Positions 51,597 through 61,508 of a DNA stretch of 63,135 nucleotides are shown in pieces. The stretch comes from JAVXTH01 sp036642795 (lineage in GTDB: Bacteria > Bacillota_I > Bacilli_A > Erysipelotrichales > Erysipelotrichaceae). Below the pieces are notes generated by a model. The model was not told where the DNA came from. It worked only from the letters and a program-made list of their open reading frames with translations, and made no database searches. The stretch covers positions 1-63,135 of the forward strand of contig JAVXTH010000006.1 of NCBI GenBank assembly GCA_036642795.1, in the 5' to 3' direction. The position numbers and the translations under genes were made by a program. Position 1 is the first letter of the stretch; every line of letters begins with the position of its first letter.

Positions 51597-54116
51597 TCAT
51601 GCTTCTGTTTTGTTGTCAATATCCTTAACTTCATCGATTGTCTCAATAACTTCAATTGTTTCAACTTCAGTAGCTTCATTTATTTCTTCTGCTTCTTCTT
51701 TATCTACAATCGCAACTTTAGCTACCATTTGTCCTTCCGTTACATTAATTAATTTAACACCTTGTGTATTACGTCCATAAACACCGACGTTTTCAAGCGC
51801 AATACGAATGATGATACCTTCGTTTGTGACGATCATGGCATCTTCATCCCCGTTAACAGCACGAACATTTACTAACTGTCCTGTTTTTTCAGTAATGTTG
51901 ATTGTTTTAACGCCTTTTGCTCCACGCGTTGTTAATCGATATTCATCAATGGCTGTACGTTTACCATAGCCATTTTCACTTACGGATAATAAATACTTAC
52001 CTTCTTTGTTTGTGGCAACGCCGACAACTACGGAACCATCGACATTAAAGCCCTTCACACCACTTGCTGTACGACCCATTGGACGAACTCCATCTTCAAA
52101 GAAATGAACTGCCTTACCATTGGATCCAGCAATAATGATTTCATCATTACCACTTGTTTCTTTAACACCGACTAATTCATCATCATCTCTAAGCGTAATC
52201 GCAATCTTACCGTTTTGACGAATGGATGTAAATTCACTCATAGAAACACGTTTGACAATTCCGTTCTTTGTGACGAAGAATAAGTATTCACTTTCACAAT
52301 CCTTCTTCATCGCAATTAATGCACGGACTTTTTCATCCTTATCAAGCGATAATAAATTAACGACTGGTAAGCCTTTCGCTGTTCTTGAAGCATTTGGTAC
52401 TTGGTAACCTTTGATACGATATACCTTACCAAGATTTGTAAACAACATTAAATGATCATGAGTTGACATCGTAATTAATAATTCAATAATATCATCCTCA
52501 TTTAAGGCCATACCTTTGATTCCTCTACCACCACGATTTTGTGTATGATATGTATCAATTGGCATCCGTTTGATATAACCATTCGTTGTCATTGTGATTA
52601 CAATATCTTCAACTGGAATTAAATCCTCATCTTGCATATCGATATCTGATTCACTAATTTCGGTACGACGTGGATCATTAAAGCGTGATTTCACATCCGT
52701 TAATTCAGTTTTAATAATTTCTAAAACACGATAATGATTTGCTAAAATATCTCTTAAATCAGCAATTCTAGTAATTAACTCATTATATTCTGTTTCGATT
52801 TTATCTCTCTCTAAACCAGTTAAACGACGGAAACGCATATCTAATATAGCCCGAGCTTGAATTTCACTTAAAGAAAAACATTCCATTAATTGGACCATTG
52901 CTTCGCTATCATCTTGTGCAGCACGGATTAATTTAATAATCTCATCAATATGATCTAAGGCAATTCTTAATCCCTCTAAAATATGAGCACGATCTTCTGC
53001 TTTTTGAAGTTCAAAGCGAGTACGACGTGTTGTTACTTCAATTTGATGATCAATGTAACATTGTAAACATTCTTTCACACCCAATTGTTTAGGTTCGCCA
53101 TTAACTAATGCTAATAGATTGACACCAAACGATGTTTGTAAAGAAGTCATACGATAAAGTTGATTTAAAATAACATCAGGTTGAACGTCTCTTCTAAGTT
53201 CAATTACAATTCGAATTCCTTCACGATTTGATTCATCACGAAGATCACTAATTCCTTCAATTATTTTTTCTCTTACTAAATTAGCTATTTTTTCTACTAA
53301 AGTAGCTTTATTTACTTGATAAGGAACTTCATAAACAACAATTCTTGCTTTTCCATTCGCCATCTCTTCAATTTTTACTTTTGAACGCAAAGCAATCGAA
53401 CCACGTCCAGTTTCAAATGCTTGTTTAATACCGGCTCTTCCAAGAATAATACCGCCAGTTGGAAAATCTGGTCCTTGAATGTAATTCTCCATCAATTCCA
53501 TTGTCGTGATATCTGGATTATCCATAATAGCTAACGTAGCATCGATTGTTTCACCTAAGTTATGAGGTGGAATATTCGTTGCCATACCAACAGCAATACC
53601 AACCGATCCATTTACTAATAAGTTAGGAAAACGAGCTGGTAATACAGCTGGTTCTGTTTCCTCACCATCATAGTTATCAATAAAATCGACTGTATCTTTT
53701 TGAATATCCTTTAACATTTCCATTGCGATTTTAGACATTCTAGCCTCAGTATATCGCATTGCAGCAGCTCCATCACCATCCATTGATCCAAAGTTACCAT
53801 GACCTTGAATTAACATATAACGATAAGAAAACTCTTGTGCCATACGTACCATTGTCTCATAAACAGCAGTATCACCATGGGGATGATACTTACCAATAAC
53901 TTCACCGACGATACGTGCTGATTTCTTATAAGGCTTAGTCGCAATAATTCCAAGTTCATTCATCGCATGAAGAATTCGACGATGCACTGGTTTTAATCCA
54001 TCACGAACATCTGGTAAAGCACGAGCAACAATAACCGACATGGAATAATCTAGAAATGATTTTCGCATTTCTTTCGATATATCTACTTCTAAAACTCTTT
54101 CAGTTATACTATCCAT
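51597..54116 (-). CDS. gyrA: DNA gyrase subunit A
   Basis: 839 residues. The catalytic Tyr is at 122 in AAMRYTEARM. The QRDR reads GDTAVYE with Thr 83 and Glu 87 in E. coli numbering. The C-terminal wrapping domain carries a GyrA box (QNRGGRGIKG), which marks it as GyrA rather than ParC. The tail is Glu/Val/Ile-rich and acidic. It follows gyrB by 17 bases. Gyrase introduces negative supercoils. Confidence 0.96.
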   Translation of the reverse strand: MDSITERVLEVDISKEMRKSFLDYSMSVIVARALPDVRDGLKPVHRRILHAMNELGIIATKPYKKSARIVGEVIGKYHPHGDTAVYETMVRMAQEFSYRYMLIQGHGNFGSMDGDGAAAMRYTEARMSKIAMEMLKDIQKDTVDFIDNYDGEETEPAVLPARFPNLLVNGSVGIAVGMATNIPPHNLGETIDATLAIMDNPDITTMELMENYIQGPDFPTGGIILGRAGIKQAFETGRGSIALRSKVKIEEMANGKARIVVYEVPYQVNKATLVEKIANLVREKIIEGISDLRDESNREGIRIVIELRRDVQPDVILNQLYRMTSLQTSFGVNLLALVNGEPKQLGVKECLQCYIDHQIEVTTRRTRFELQKAEDRAHILEGLRIALDHIDEIIKLIRAAQDDSEAMVQLMECFSLSEIQARAILDMRFRRLTGLERDKIETEYNELITRIADLRDILANHYRVLEIIKTELTDVKSRFNDPRRTEISESDIDMQDEDLIPVEDIVITMTTNGYIKRMPIDTYHTQNRGGRGIKGMALNEDDIIELLITMSTHDHLMLFTNLGKVYRIKGYQVPNASRTAKGLPVVNLLSLDKDEKVRALIAMKKDCESEYLFFVTKNGIVKRVSMSEFTSIRQNGKIAITLRDDDELVGVKETSGNDEIIIAGSNGKAVHFFEDGVRPMGRTASGVKGFNVDGSVVVGVATNKEGKYLLSVSENGYGKRTAIDEYRLTTRGAKGVKTINITEKTGQLVNVRAVNGDEDAMIVTNEGIIIRIALENVGVYGRNTQGVKLINVTEGQMVAKVAIVDKEEAEEINEATEVETIEVIETIDEVKDIDNKTEA

Positions 54117-54133
54117 ACGTTAATCACCTCCGA

Positions 54134-56089
54134 TTAAATATCCAAATTTGTTACATAAATGGCATTATCTTGAATAAAGTTACGTCTTGGTTCAACTTCA
54201 TCGCCCATTAACATTTCAAATACATTATCTGCATCCATTGCATCTTCAATATTAACCCGTTTTAAAGTTCGATAATCTGGATCCATTGTTGTTTCCCAAA
54301 GTTGTTCTGGATTCATTTCTCCTAGACCTTTGTATCGTTGAATATTGTAATTATCACCATATTCTAATTTAGAAACTTCAAGTTCTTTTTCATCATATAC
54401 ATAAGATAATTTATTACCTTTTGATATCTTGAATAATGGTGGTTGCGCAATATAAATATAACCACCTTCAATAACAGGTTTCAAATAACGATAGAAGAAC
54501 GTTAACAACAAGGTACAAATATGAGCACCATCAACATCGGCATCGGTCATGATAATAATTTTATGATATCTTAATTTACTGACATCCATTTCTTCCCCAA
54601 TACCACAACCAAATGCGGTAATCATGGAACGAATTTCATTATTTTCAAAAATACGATGTAATCTTGCTTTTTCAACATTCAGAATTTTACCTCTTAAAGG
54701 CAAAATGGCTTGATATTTACTATTTCTTCCCTGTTTTGCACTACCTCCGGCAGAATCTCCTTCGACAATGTATATTTCGCATTCACTCGCATCTTTTGAA
54801 GAACAATCCGCTAACTTACCTGGAAGTGAAGATATTTCCAATGCGCTTTTTCTACGCGTAAGTTCACGAGCCTTCTTAGCTGCTAATCTTGCTTTACTTG
54901 CTAAAATAGCCTTTTCAACGATAATTTTTGCGGTTGCTGGATTTTCTTTAAAGAAACGATCCAACTGATCACCTAAGATACTAGAAACAATTCGTCGAAC
55001 TTCACTATTACCAAGTTTTGTTTTTGTTTGTCCTTCATACTGTGGATCTGGATGTTTCACTGAAATGATTGCAGTTAATCCTTCACGTACATCATCACCA
55101 GCTAATGTCTCATCTTTTTTAATTAAATTATATTCTTTACCATAAGCATTAATAATTCTTGTTAAGGCTAAGCGAAATCCATCTTCATGAGTTCCACCTT
55201 CTTGGGTATTAATATTATTACAGAAAGAATATATATTTGGTAAATATCCATCATTATATTGAAGACCAATTTCTGTAAGAACACCTTCTTCAATTCCTTC
55301 TACGTAAACAACTTGTTCATGTAGAACTGTTTTATTCTTATTTAAATATTCAACATATTCACGAATACCACCATCATACTTATATTCGATTTTTCTTACT
55401 TTTTCTTCACGTTCATCACTGATTACTAATTTTATACCTTTATTTAAGAATGCTAATTGACGAACTCGAGCATTCAAAATATCAAAATTATACGTAGTAG
55501 TTTCAGTAAATACCAATGGATCTGCTTTAAAGCGAACAATGGAACCATGTTGATTTGAATCACCAATTACTTCTAATTTACCAACTGATTTACCGCCGCC
55601 TTCAAAACGTAAAAAATATTCTTTTCCATTTTGATGAACATTTACTTCCAACCATTCACTTAATGCATTAACAACACTGGCACCTACACCATGTAAACCA
55701 CCGGATACTTTATAAGCTCCACCGCCAAATTTACCACCAGCATGAAGAATGGTAAAGATTGTTTCAACGGCAGATAAACCAGTCTTTTCATGAATACCAA
55801 CTGGCATTCCTCGACCATTATCGCTTACTCTTACAATATCATTTTTTTCTAGTGTAATTTCAATATCCGTGGCAAAACCGGCTAATGCTTCATCAATCGC
55901 ATTATCGACAATTTCCCAAACTAAATGATGTAAACCACGCTCAGATGTACTACCAATATACATACCTGGACGTTTACGAACCGCTTCTAAACCCTCTAAT
56001 ACTTGAATATCATCCGCAGTATAAGAGTGATCCACCTTTTGTTCCATCATTTTAATTTCAGCTTGTTCCTTTTCATAATTTTGTTCCAT
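54134..56089 (-). CDS. gyrB: DNA gyrase subunit B
   Basis: 651 residues. The GHKL ATPase domain has VDNAIDEALAGF, DNGRGMPVGIHEKTG and GGLHGVGASVVNALSE; the Toprim domain has EGDSAGGSAKQGR and PLRGKILNVEKAR. A short extra N-terminal segment of about 25 residues precedes the usual start; a downstream Met could be used. It abuts recF directly. Confidence 0.95.
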   Translation of the reverse strand: MEQNYEKEQAEIKMMEQKVDHSYTADDIQVLEGLEAVRKRPGMYIGSTSERGLHHLVWEIVDNAIDEALAGFATDIEITLEKNDIVRVSDNGRGMPVGIHEKTGLSAVETIFTILHAGGKFGGGAYKVSGGLHGVGASVVNALSEWLEVNVHQNGKEYFLRFEGGGKSVGKLEVIGDSNQHGSIVRFKADPLVFTETTTYNFDILNARVRQLAFLNKGIKLVISDEREEKVRKIEYKYDGGIREYVEYLNKNKTVLHEQVVYVEGIEEGVLTEIGLQYNDGYLPNIYSFCNNINTQEGGTHEDGFRLALTRIINAYGKEYNLIKKDETLAGDDVREGLTAIISVKHPDPQYEGQTKTKLGNSEVRRIVSSILGDQLDRFFKENPATAKIIVEKAILASKARLAAKKARELTRRKSALEISSLPGKLADCSSKDASECEIYIVEGDSAGGSAKQGRNSKYQAILPLRGKILNVEKARLHRIFENNEIRSMITAFGCGIGEEMDVSKLRYHKIIIMTDADVDGAHICTLLLTFFYRYLKPVIEGGYIYIAQPPLFKISKGNKLSYVYDEKELEVSKLEYGDNYNIQRYKGLGEMNPEQLWETTMDPDYRTLKRVNIEDAMDADNVFEMLMGDEVEPRRNFIQDNAIYVTNLDI

Positions 56090-57199
56090 TTACTTTTCCT
56101 CCTTGCTTCTTGTCACGGTACCATCAACAACTTGCCAGCAAGTTATTGTTCGATTCAAATCAATCATTTCCTCGTAAACATGAGTCGTACTAATAAATAT
56201 TTGAACATCAAGAGGAAGAATCTCTAATAATTTACGTCTTCTTACTTGATCTAATTCTGAAAATACATCGTCTAATAATAAAATTGGATATTCTTTTGTA
56301 ACCTCATGAATCATATAAACAATACCTAATTTCATCGATAATAAAGCACAACGTTTTTGTCCTTGTGATGCACTGTTATTCATATCTAAACCATTAATTT
56401 TAAAGATAATATCATCTTTATGAAATCCAATCGTAGTCTGTTTTAATAATTGATCTCGCTCTAAACTCTTTTGATATTTCTCTAATAATTCAATTTTCAT
56501 TGCTTCAATATCTTCAAATTGAGAAACACAACTTTCATATTCAAATGTTAAAGAAGTTTTATCATTTGATAATGTTTTATAGAAATCTTTCCCTTTCATC
56601 ATTAAATTCTTTAGAAATTGATATCTTTGTTTTATCACAATGACTTCATAATCAATCATTTGTTGATTTAATATTTCTAAATAATTTAAATCAATTTTTG
56701 GCTGTTTCAAATAAGCATTACGTTCTTTTAATAGTTTGTGAGCGTTCATTAGAGCCTGCGTATAAGTCTTACTCATTTTTGATAACTCAATATCAATAAA
56801 CTTTCTTCTAGCTCGTGGTGAGCTTTGAAATAGCGTCATATCATCAGGACAGAACATAACCGCATTACAAATTCCAATAAAATCACTAACTTTTCTTATT
56901 GGTTGTTTATAAACAAATAAATTCTTACCTTGTTTTGAAATCATCATTCTTAATTCTTGATGTCGATTATTACGTAAAATCACCCCATTGATTTCACATT
57001 CATCAAATTCTTTTTGAATAAGAACTTGATCATCCACACTACGATGAGATCGTGCCATTGATAAACAAACAATTGCTTCTAATAAATTGGTCTTCCCCTG
57101 TGCGTTTAATCCGGTCATAATTTGCATTCCTTTATCAAACTCTAAATAAAGAGAATCATAATTACGATAATGGTTAAGATGTAAAGATTCTAGTCTCAT
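56090..57199 (-). CDS. recF: DNA replication and repair protein RecF
   Basis: 369 residues. An SMC-like ATPase with the P-loop GLNAQGKT at 30-37, the ABC-type signature SQGQKRCALLSMKLG and PILLLDDVFSELDQVRR. It loads RecA at gaps together with RecO and RecR. It overlaps the S4 gene by 4 bases (ATGA) and abuts gyrB. Confidence 0.95.
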   Translation of the reverse strand: MRLESLHLNHYRNYDSLYLEFDKGMQIMTGLNAQGKTNLLEAIVCLSMARSHRSVDDQVLIQKEFDECEINGVILRNNRHQELRMMISKQGKNLFVYKQPIRKVSDFIGICNAVMFCPDDMTLFQSSPRARRKFIDIELSKMSKTYTQALMNAHKLLKERNAYLKQPKIDLNYLEILNQQMIDYEVIVIKQRYQFLKNLMMKGKDFYKTLSNDKTSLTFEYESCVSQFEDIEAMKIELLEKYQKSLERDQLLKQTTIGFHKDDIIFKINGLDMNNSASQGQKRCALLSMKLGIVYMIHEVTKEYPILLLDDVFSELDQVRRRKLLEILPLDVQIFISTTHVYEEMIDLNRTITCWQVVDGTVTRSKEEK

Positions 57200-57402
57200 T
57201 TGATAACAAACTTTTGCTTGTTTATTTCAATAACATCATTTACATAAAGTTTCTTACCACGACGATTTTCTGGTTCATTATTAACTTTTATTGGCAATGA
57301 TTTAACAGCTAGTTTTGCTTCACCACCACTTTGAACCAAATCTGTGATTTTAAGTAATTGAGCTAAGGTAATATAAGTTGTTGTTATCTTAATTTCCATC
57401 AT
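57196..57402 (-). CDS. S4-domain RNA-binding protein (YaaA type)
   Basis: 68 residues with a single S4 domain (TYITLAQLLKITDLVQSG to VNDVIEINKQKFV). Orthologues sit between dnaN and recF in most Firmicutes and bind RNA, probably linked to ribosome biogenesis. It starts about 150 bases after dnaN, past a terminator. Confidence 0.9.
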   Translation of the reverse strand: MMEIKITTTYITLAQLLKITDLVQSGGEAKLAVKSLPIKVNNEPENRRGKKLYVNDVIEINKQKFVIK

Positions 57403-57521
57403 AAAAACCTCTTTCGCACGTCTCCTATATTATACCACAAATATCAATATTTTGGTTGTTTTTATTTCAACTTTTAATCCTTATAAAACCCTTAAATATG
57501 CTAATAAATTCAATCTAAAAT

Positions 57522-57543
57522 AAAAAAAAGTCCCGAAGGACTT
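57522..57543 (-). terminator. Terminator after dnaN
   Basis: AAGTCC pairs with GGACTT across a TTCG tetraloop (minus strand) and eight T follow. It separates dnaA-dnaN from the S4-recF-gyrB-gyrA group at least partly. Confidence 0.85.
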
Positions 57544-57552
57544 ATTTCAACT

Positions 57553-58671
57553 TTAAGCGTAAGTACGAACTGGAAGAACAAGCTGTAAAACACTGTCATC
57601 ATTAACGGCTTGAATAATAAATGGTTTCATTTCGCCACACAATGAAAATTTAACTAAAGAACCATTTAAAGCCTTAATTGCATCAAAAACATAACGACCA
57701 TTACAACTGATTTCTAAACGTTTTCCAACAAAACTTGCGGAAGCTAATACTTCTGTTGAAGAACCAACTTCTAAAGCTCTAGTAGATAAAACACAATCGT
57801 TTTCATCCAAAGTTAATTTAATAACCGATACACCATCATTTTTAATAAAAGAGGCACGATCAATCGCACTTAATAAATCACGTGAATCAATGGTTAATTC
57901 ATAATCGAAAGTCAAAGGAATTAAACGATCCGTTTCAGGATACACACCATCAATTAAACGCGTTTGAATAATTGTATCTTCAATCACAAATTGAGCTTTT
58001 TTATCACTTACGGCAATTTCAATTTCACCTTCAGCATCAATTGTTTTACTAACTTCAGATAAACTCTTAGCAGGTATTGTAATATTAAAATTTAATTCAT
58101 TATCAATCACAATTGTTTTTTTAGCTAAACGATAAGAATCGGTAGCAACACATTCTAATTGATTTCCTTTTGCATGAAAATTAACACCAGTTAATACTGG
58201 TCTTGTTTCTTTGTCACTAGTAGCAAATGAAGTTTGCATAATAACTTTTTTTAATAAGTCAGCTTCAACATGAAATTCTTCATTTGGTTTAGAAAAATCA
58301 ATGGCAGGATATTCTGAAGATTTCATTCCATTAATTTTAAATTCAGCACTATGACCACTAATCTTAGTTAAGGCTGAATCAAGGACCTCAAATTCAATTT
58401 CATCAGAATCAATTTTTCTAACAATTTCTAAAATATATTTAGCTTCAATGACAATGGATCCTTTATCTTTGATTTCTAATGTATAATCTTTATCATTTTT
58501 CAATGATGTTTGAATTGACATATCGGAATCACTACCCGTTAATACTAAACATGTTTCATTCGCATCTATCTTAATACCACTAAATGCTGGAAGCGGTGAA
58601 AAAGAAGAAATTGCTCTTGAGACTACAGATAAAGCGTTATAAAAGTTTTTCTTGGATACCTTGAAGTACAT
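57553..58671 (-). CDS. dnaN: DNA polymerase III sliding clamp (beta)
   Basis: 372 residues. Three repeated domains of about 120 residues form half of the ring clamp. It begins MYFKVSKKNFYNALSVVSRAI and ends in VLPVRTYA, the conserved C-terminal peptide-binding region, with GVNFHAKGNQLECVATDSYRLAKK in the middle. The usual partner of dnaA. Confidence 0.96.
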   Translation of the reverse strand: MYFKVSKKNFYNALSVVSRAISSFSPLPAFSGIKIDANETCLVLTGSDSDMSIQTSLKNDKDYTLEIKDKGSIVIEAKYILEIVRKIDSDEIEFEVLDSALTKISGHSAEFKINGMKSSEYPAIDFSKPNEEFHVEADLLKKVIMQTSFATSDKETRPVLTGVNFHAKGNQLECVATDSYRLAKKTIVIDNELNFNITIPAKSLSEVSKTIDAEGEIEIAVSDKKAQFVIEDTIIQTRLIDGVYPETDRLIPLTFDYELTIDSRDLLSAIDRASFIKNDGVSVIKLTLDENDCVLSTRALEVGSSTEVLASASFVGKRLEISCNGRYVFDAIKALNGSLVKFSLCGEMKPFIIQAVNDDSVLQLVLPVRTYA

Positions 58672-58723
58672 AGGTAATCTCCCTTCTTTATTGTTTCTTT
58701 TTTAAAGATAACTACAATAAGAG

Positions 58724-58741
58724 TGTGGAAAATGTGGAAAA
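58724..58741. other. Two DnaA-box-like sites between dnaN and dnaA
   Basis: TGTGGAAAA occurs twice back-to-back (58724-58732, 58733-58741), one mismatch each from TGTGGATAA. With the larger cluster on the other side of dnaA this gives the split origin arrangement known in Firmicutes. Confidence 0.6.
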
Positions 58742-58816
58742 CCACAAATATCCTTTATTCTTAACTACATTTTACCAAAAAACGCTGGGGATTAAAAGTG
58801 CATAGATGGGGAAAAT

Positions 58817-60166
58817 TTAGTTAATTCCTAATTTATGCTCTATTTTAAGCAATGCTTGTTGAAAAGAATCCTTTTCTTTTAATAATTTGATCATTTTCTC
58901 ATAAGAAGACATGATAGTTGAATGATCACGATTACCAAATTCAAGGCCAATCTTTGCAAAAGGCATATCTAAATAAGTACGACATAGGTAAATAGCAATA
59001 TGACGAGCGTTTGCTATATTAGCTGTTCTACTTTTAGAGTCAATCTGAGATTTTGTTAAACCATAAAAATCACATACACATTTTTTGATTTTAGAAACAG
59101 TCAATTGTTCCGTTTTTGATAACGTTGGATCTTCTTTAAATATTTCTTTCGCAAAAGCTAAATCAATACAAGCTGGGTTATATAATATAGATTTAAAGAA
59201 TAATTCATTTAATGAACCTTCTAATTTACGAACATCTTTAGAAAAGCGAGTTGCTAGATAATCAATGACTTCATCATTAATTTTAATATCTTCCTGACGT
59301 CCATCCATCTTCATTTGTAAGATAGCTTTGGCTGTTTCAAATTCAGGAGAACCAATAGAAACCGATAAACCACTTGAAAATCTAGATATTAAACGATTTT
59401 CAATTCCTTTTAATTCAGAAGGATGAATATCGGATGTAATGACAATTTGTTTGTTATTTGAAATCAATTTATTATATAGATTAAAGAAAATTTCTTGAGA
59501 AGTACTCTGTGTTAATCTTTGAATATCATCAATTAATAGATAATCAGCTTCACAGATGCGTTCTTTTACTTCCTCAACTTGTTTATTTTTGATTGCATCA
59601 ATTAATAAAGTAACAAAATCTTCTGAATAAATATATAATACTTTTTCATTGGGACGATTTTCTTGAATATAATTACCAATCGCATGAAGCAAATGGGTTT
59701 TACCAAGTCCAGAATTACCAAAAATAAATAATGGATTATAACTTCCGGGATAATGACAACAGCTCAAAGCAGCCGCTTGTGCATCACGGTTGTTTTTCCC
59801 AACCACAAAGCTTTCAAAGTTATATTCTTTCTTTATCTTATTTTCAAATATAATATTGTTTCTTCTAATATTTTCAGAAGCAGGTGAAATAACTTCTAAT
59901 TCATTATGTAATAATATTTGACATTTAATTTCTCTTCCTAGTACAGAAGATATTCTAGTTTCAATAATTGAGATAGAATCCATCATAATTTGCTTATTTA
60001 TTTTATAAGGAACCTCAATAATCGCAAAATCATTGTCAATATCATAAAGATTACTATCTGCAATCCAAGTATTAAAAGTAGGGGCATCAAAATCGCCACT
60101 TTCTTTAATTAAATTTAATGTTTGGTTCCAGTATTGATTTAACTGATCATTTATAAATTGGCTCAT
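58817..60166 (-). CDS. dnaA: Chromosomal replication initiator DnaA
   Basis: 449 residues. Walker A GNSGLGKT is at 150-157, with Walker B YLLIDDIQRL and the initiator-specific helix. The C-terminal helix-turn-helix (MPFAKIGLEFGNRDHSTIMSSYEKM) binds DnaA boxes. An N-terminal domain (1-90) interacts with the helicase. It is transcribed left, away from the DnaA-box cluster, and precedes dnaN. Confidence 0.97.
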   Translation of the reverse strand: MSQFINDQLNQYWNQTLNLIKESGDFDAPTFNTWIADSNLYDIDNDFAIIEVPYKINKQIMMDSISIIETRISSVLGREIKCQILLHNELEVISPASENIRRNNIIFENKIKKEYNFESFVVGKNNRDAQAAALSCCHYPGSYNPLFIFGNSGLGKTHLLHAIGNYIQENRPNEKVLYIYSEDFVTLLIDAIKNKQVEEVKERICEADYLLIDDIQRLTQSTSQEIFFNLYNKLISNNKQIVITSDIHPSELKGIENRLISRFSSGLSVSIGSPEFETAKAILQMKMDGRQEDIKINDEVIDYLATRFSKDVRKLEGSLNELFFKSILYNPACIDLAFAKEIFKEDPTLSKTEQLTVSKIKKCVCDFYGLTKSQIDSKSRTANIANARHIAIYLCRTYLDMPFAKIGLEFGNRDHSTIMSSYEKMIKLLKEKDSFQQALLKIEHKLGIN

Positions 60167-60933
60167 TCATAACACCCCTATATATCATGGCTTAATTTTA
60201 CTATAAATGTGGAAAATTTGCTATGGATAAAAATAAAAATAAAAGTTTTCCACCAATATAATGTGGAAAACAACGAAATATAAGCGGTTTCAGAGTTATC
60301 CACATAATTTTTTGTGGATAATTAGTGGATAACTTATTGTGGAGAACTAAAATTGTGGAAAAGTATATAAATAATTTTTATGATTTATCCTTATCCACTC
60401 TTATCTAATGAAATAAACAAGCTAAACAAAGGGTATAAATTAGTTTTCCACATTTTCCACATTCGGTGGATAACATCTTAAATTTTCAGTGGATTATTTG
60501 TTAGTTAAGCTCCAATTCATTGAGAATGGTAAAAAGCTATGAAAGTTTTCCACAAAAAACAACCACTTATCAACATTTTTGAATATTTCACAAAGAAATG
60601 GACCAGTTTCTATCTTTTTTTATATAATATTTGCTTATATTTTTACTAAATGTTGATAACTTAAGAGATTAAGCATCTTATTTAAAAATAATACAATAGT
60701 TATAATTTATACTTATTGCACAAGTAAAAGAATCATAATCGTTGATTATAAAAATATAATTTATCTAAATAATTTAAATAAAATAAGGATGAATAATAAA
60801 CAAGAAGATATTTTAACCTATGATTTCCTTTGTTATTATTGATGATTTCATTGACTTTGATTGTATTTTTATGTATAATCTAAAAGCAATGCTCAATTTG
60901 TAGAAAATTAAATAGAAGTGGAGGTGGCTCATT
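60167..60933. other. oriC: DnaA-box cluster and AT-rich unwinding region
   Basis: A 767-base gap between dnaA and rpmH. Consensus DnaA boxes occur at 60296-60304 (TTATCCACA) and 60313-60321 (TGTGGATAA). One-mismatch boxes occur at 60324-60332, 60391-60399, 60465-60473, 60567-60575 and 60651-60659, plus several TTTTCCACA/TGTGGAAAA copies (60209, 60262, 60354, 60444, 60453, 60546). From about 60600 to 60850 the sequence is almost purely A/T, a good unwinding element. It ends with the rpmH promoter. Confidence 0.92.
60851..60879 (+). promoter_or_regulatory. Sigma-A promoter of rpmH
   Basis: TTGACT (60851-60856) and TATAAT (60874-60879) are exactly 17 bases apart. The expected start is near 60886, about 48 bases before the rpmH ATG. 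Confidence 0.85.
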
Positions 60934-61068
60934 ATGAAGAGAACTTATCAACCGAGCAAAAGAAAACACCAGAAAACTCACGGATTCAGAGCCCGTATGG
61001 CTACTGTTGGAGGACGTAAGGTTTTAGCACGTCGTCGCAGCAAAGGTAGAAAAGTGTTATCAGCTTAA
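60934..61068 (+). CDS. rpmH: 50S ribosomal protein L34
   Basis: 44 residues: MKRTYQPSKRKHQKTHGFR at the start, with ARMATVGGRKVL and an Arg-rich end, typical of L34. GGAGGTGG precedes the ATG. Gene order rpmH-rnpA-yidC-jag is the classic right arm of the origin. A terminator separates it from rnpA. Confidence 0.97.
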   Translation: MKRTYQPSKRKHQKTHGFRARMATVGGRKVLARRRSKGRKVLSA

Positions 61069-61092
61069 AAATCACCTTCGGGTGATTTTTTT
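61069..61092 (+). terminator. Terminator between rpmH and rnpA
   Basis: AATCACC pairs with GGTGATT across a TTCG tetraloop and seven T follow. Some read-through would be needed for rnpA unless it has its own promoter. Confidence 0.85.
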
Positions 61093-61149
61093 GTCGTAGT
61101 AGACTTTATTAGATTCGCTCTTTCTATATATAAGGACAGGAGGGATAGC

Positions 61150-61482
61150 ATGAAGAAAAAATATCGTGTTAGAAAAACACAAGAATTTGATCAAATCATG
61201 AAGAAAAAAAAGTTTTATACTTGTCCCTCTTTTGTTTTATATGTAAAACCAAGAGTGGGAGATCATGCAAGATTTGGAATATCAGCAGGAAAAAAATTAG
61301 GAAATGCCGTTATTCGTAACAAAGTAAAACGACAAGTTCGAATGATGATTCAACAAATTTGCACATTTGATGAAGATTTTGATGCTATTTTGCTTGTTAG
61401 AGACAAATATATGCAAGAAAATTACGATACTAATAAAAAACGCTTGGAAACATTGGTTAAAAAAGTTAAAATAGATAGGTAA
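61150..61482 (+). CDS. rnpA: Ribonuclease P protein component
   Basis: 110 residues. It forms RNase P with its catalytic RNA (not in the window) for 5' tRNA maturation. The N-terminal YRVRKTQEFDQIMKK and the RNR motif GNAVIRNKVKRQVR (about 54-67) are typical. AGGAGGG lies before the ATG. Confidence 0.95.
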   Translation: MKKKYRVRKTQEFDQIMKKKKFYTCPSFVLYVKPRVGDHARFGISAGKKLGNAVIRNKVKRQVRMMIQQICTFDEDFDAILLVRDKYMQENYDTNKKRLETLVKKVKIDR

Positions 61483-61508
61483 GCTAACTTAGCGAGGAGA
61501 CAGTAGAC

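Noticed and set aside
52222..52407. Plus-strand ORF inside gyrA
   Set aside because: Antisense frame in a highly conserved gene with no translation signal.
60200..60560. Repeated TTTTCCACA / TGTGGAAAA as a CRISPR-like or other repeat array
   Set aside because: The copies are irregularly spaced and in both orientations; they are near-consensus DnaA boxes of the origin.
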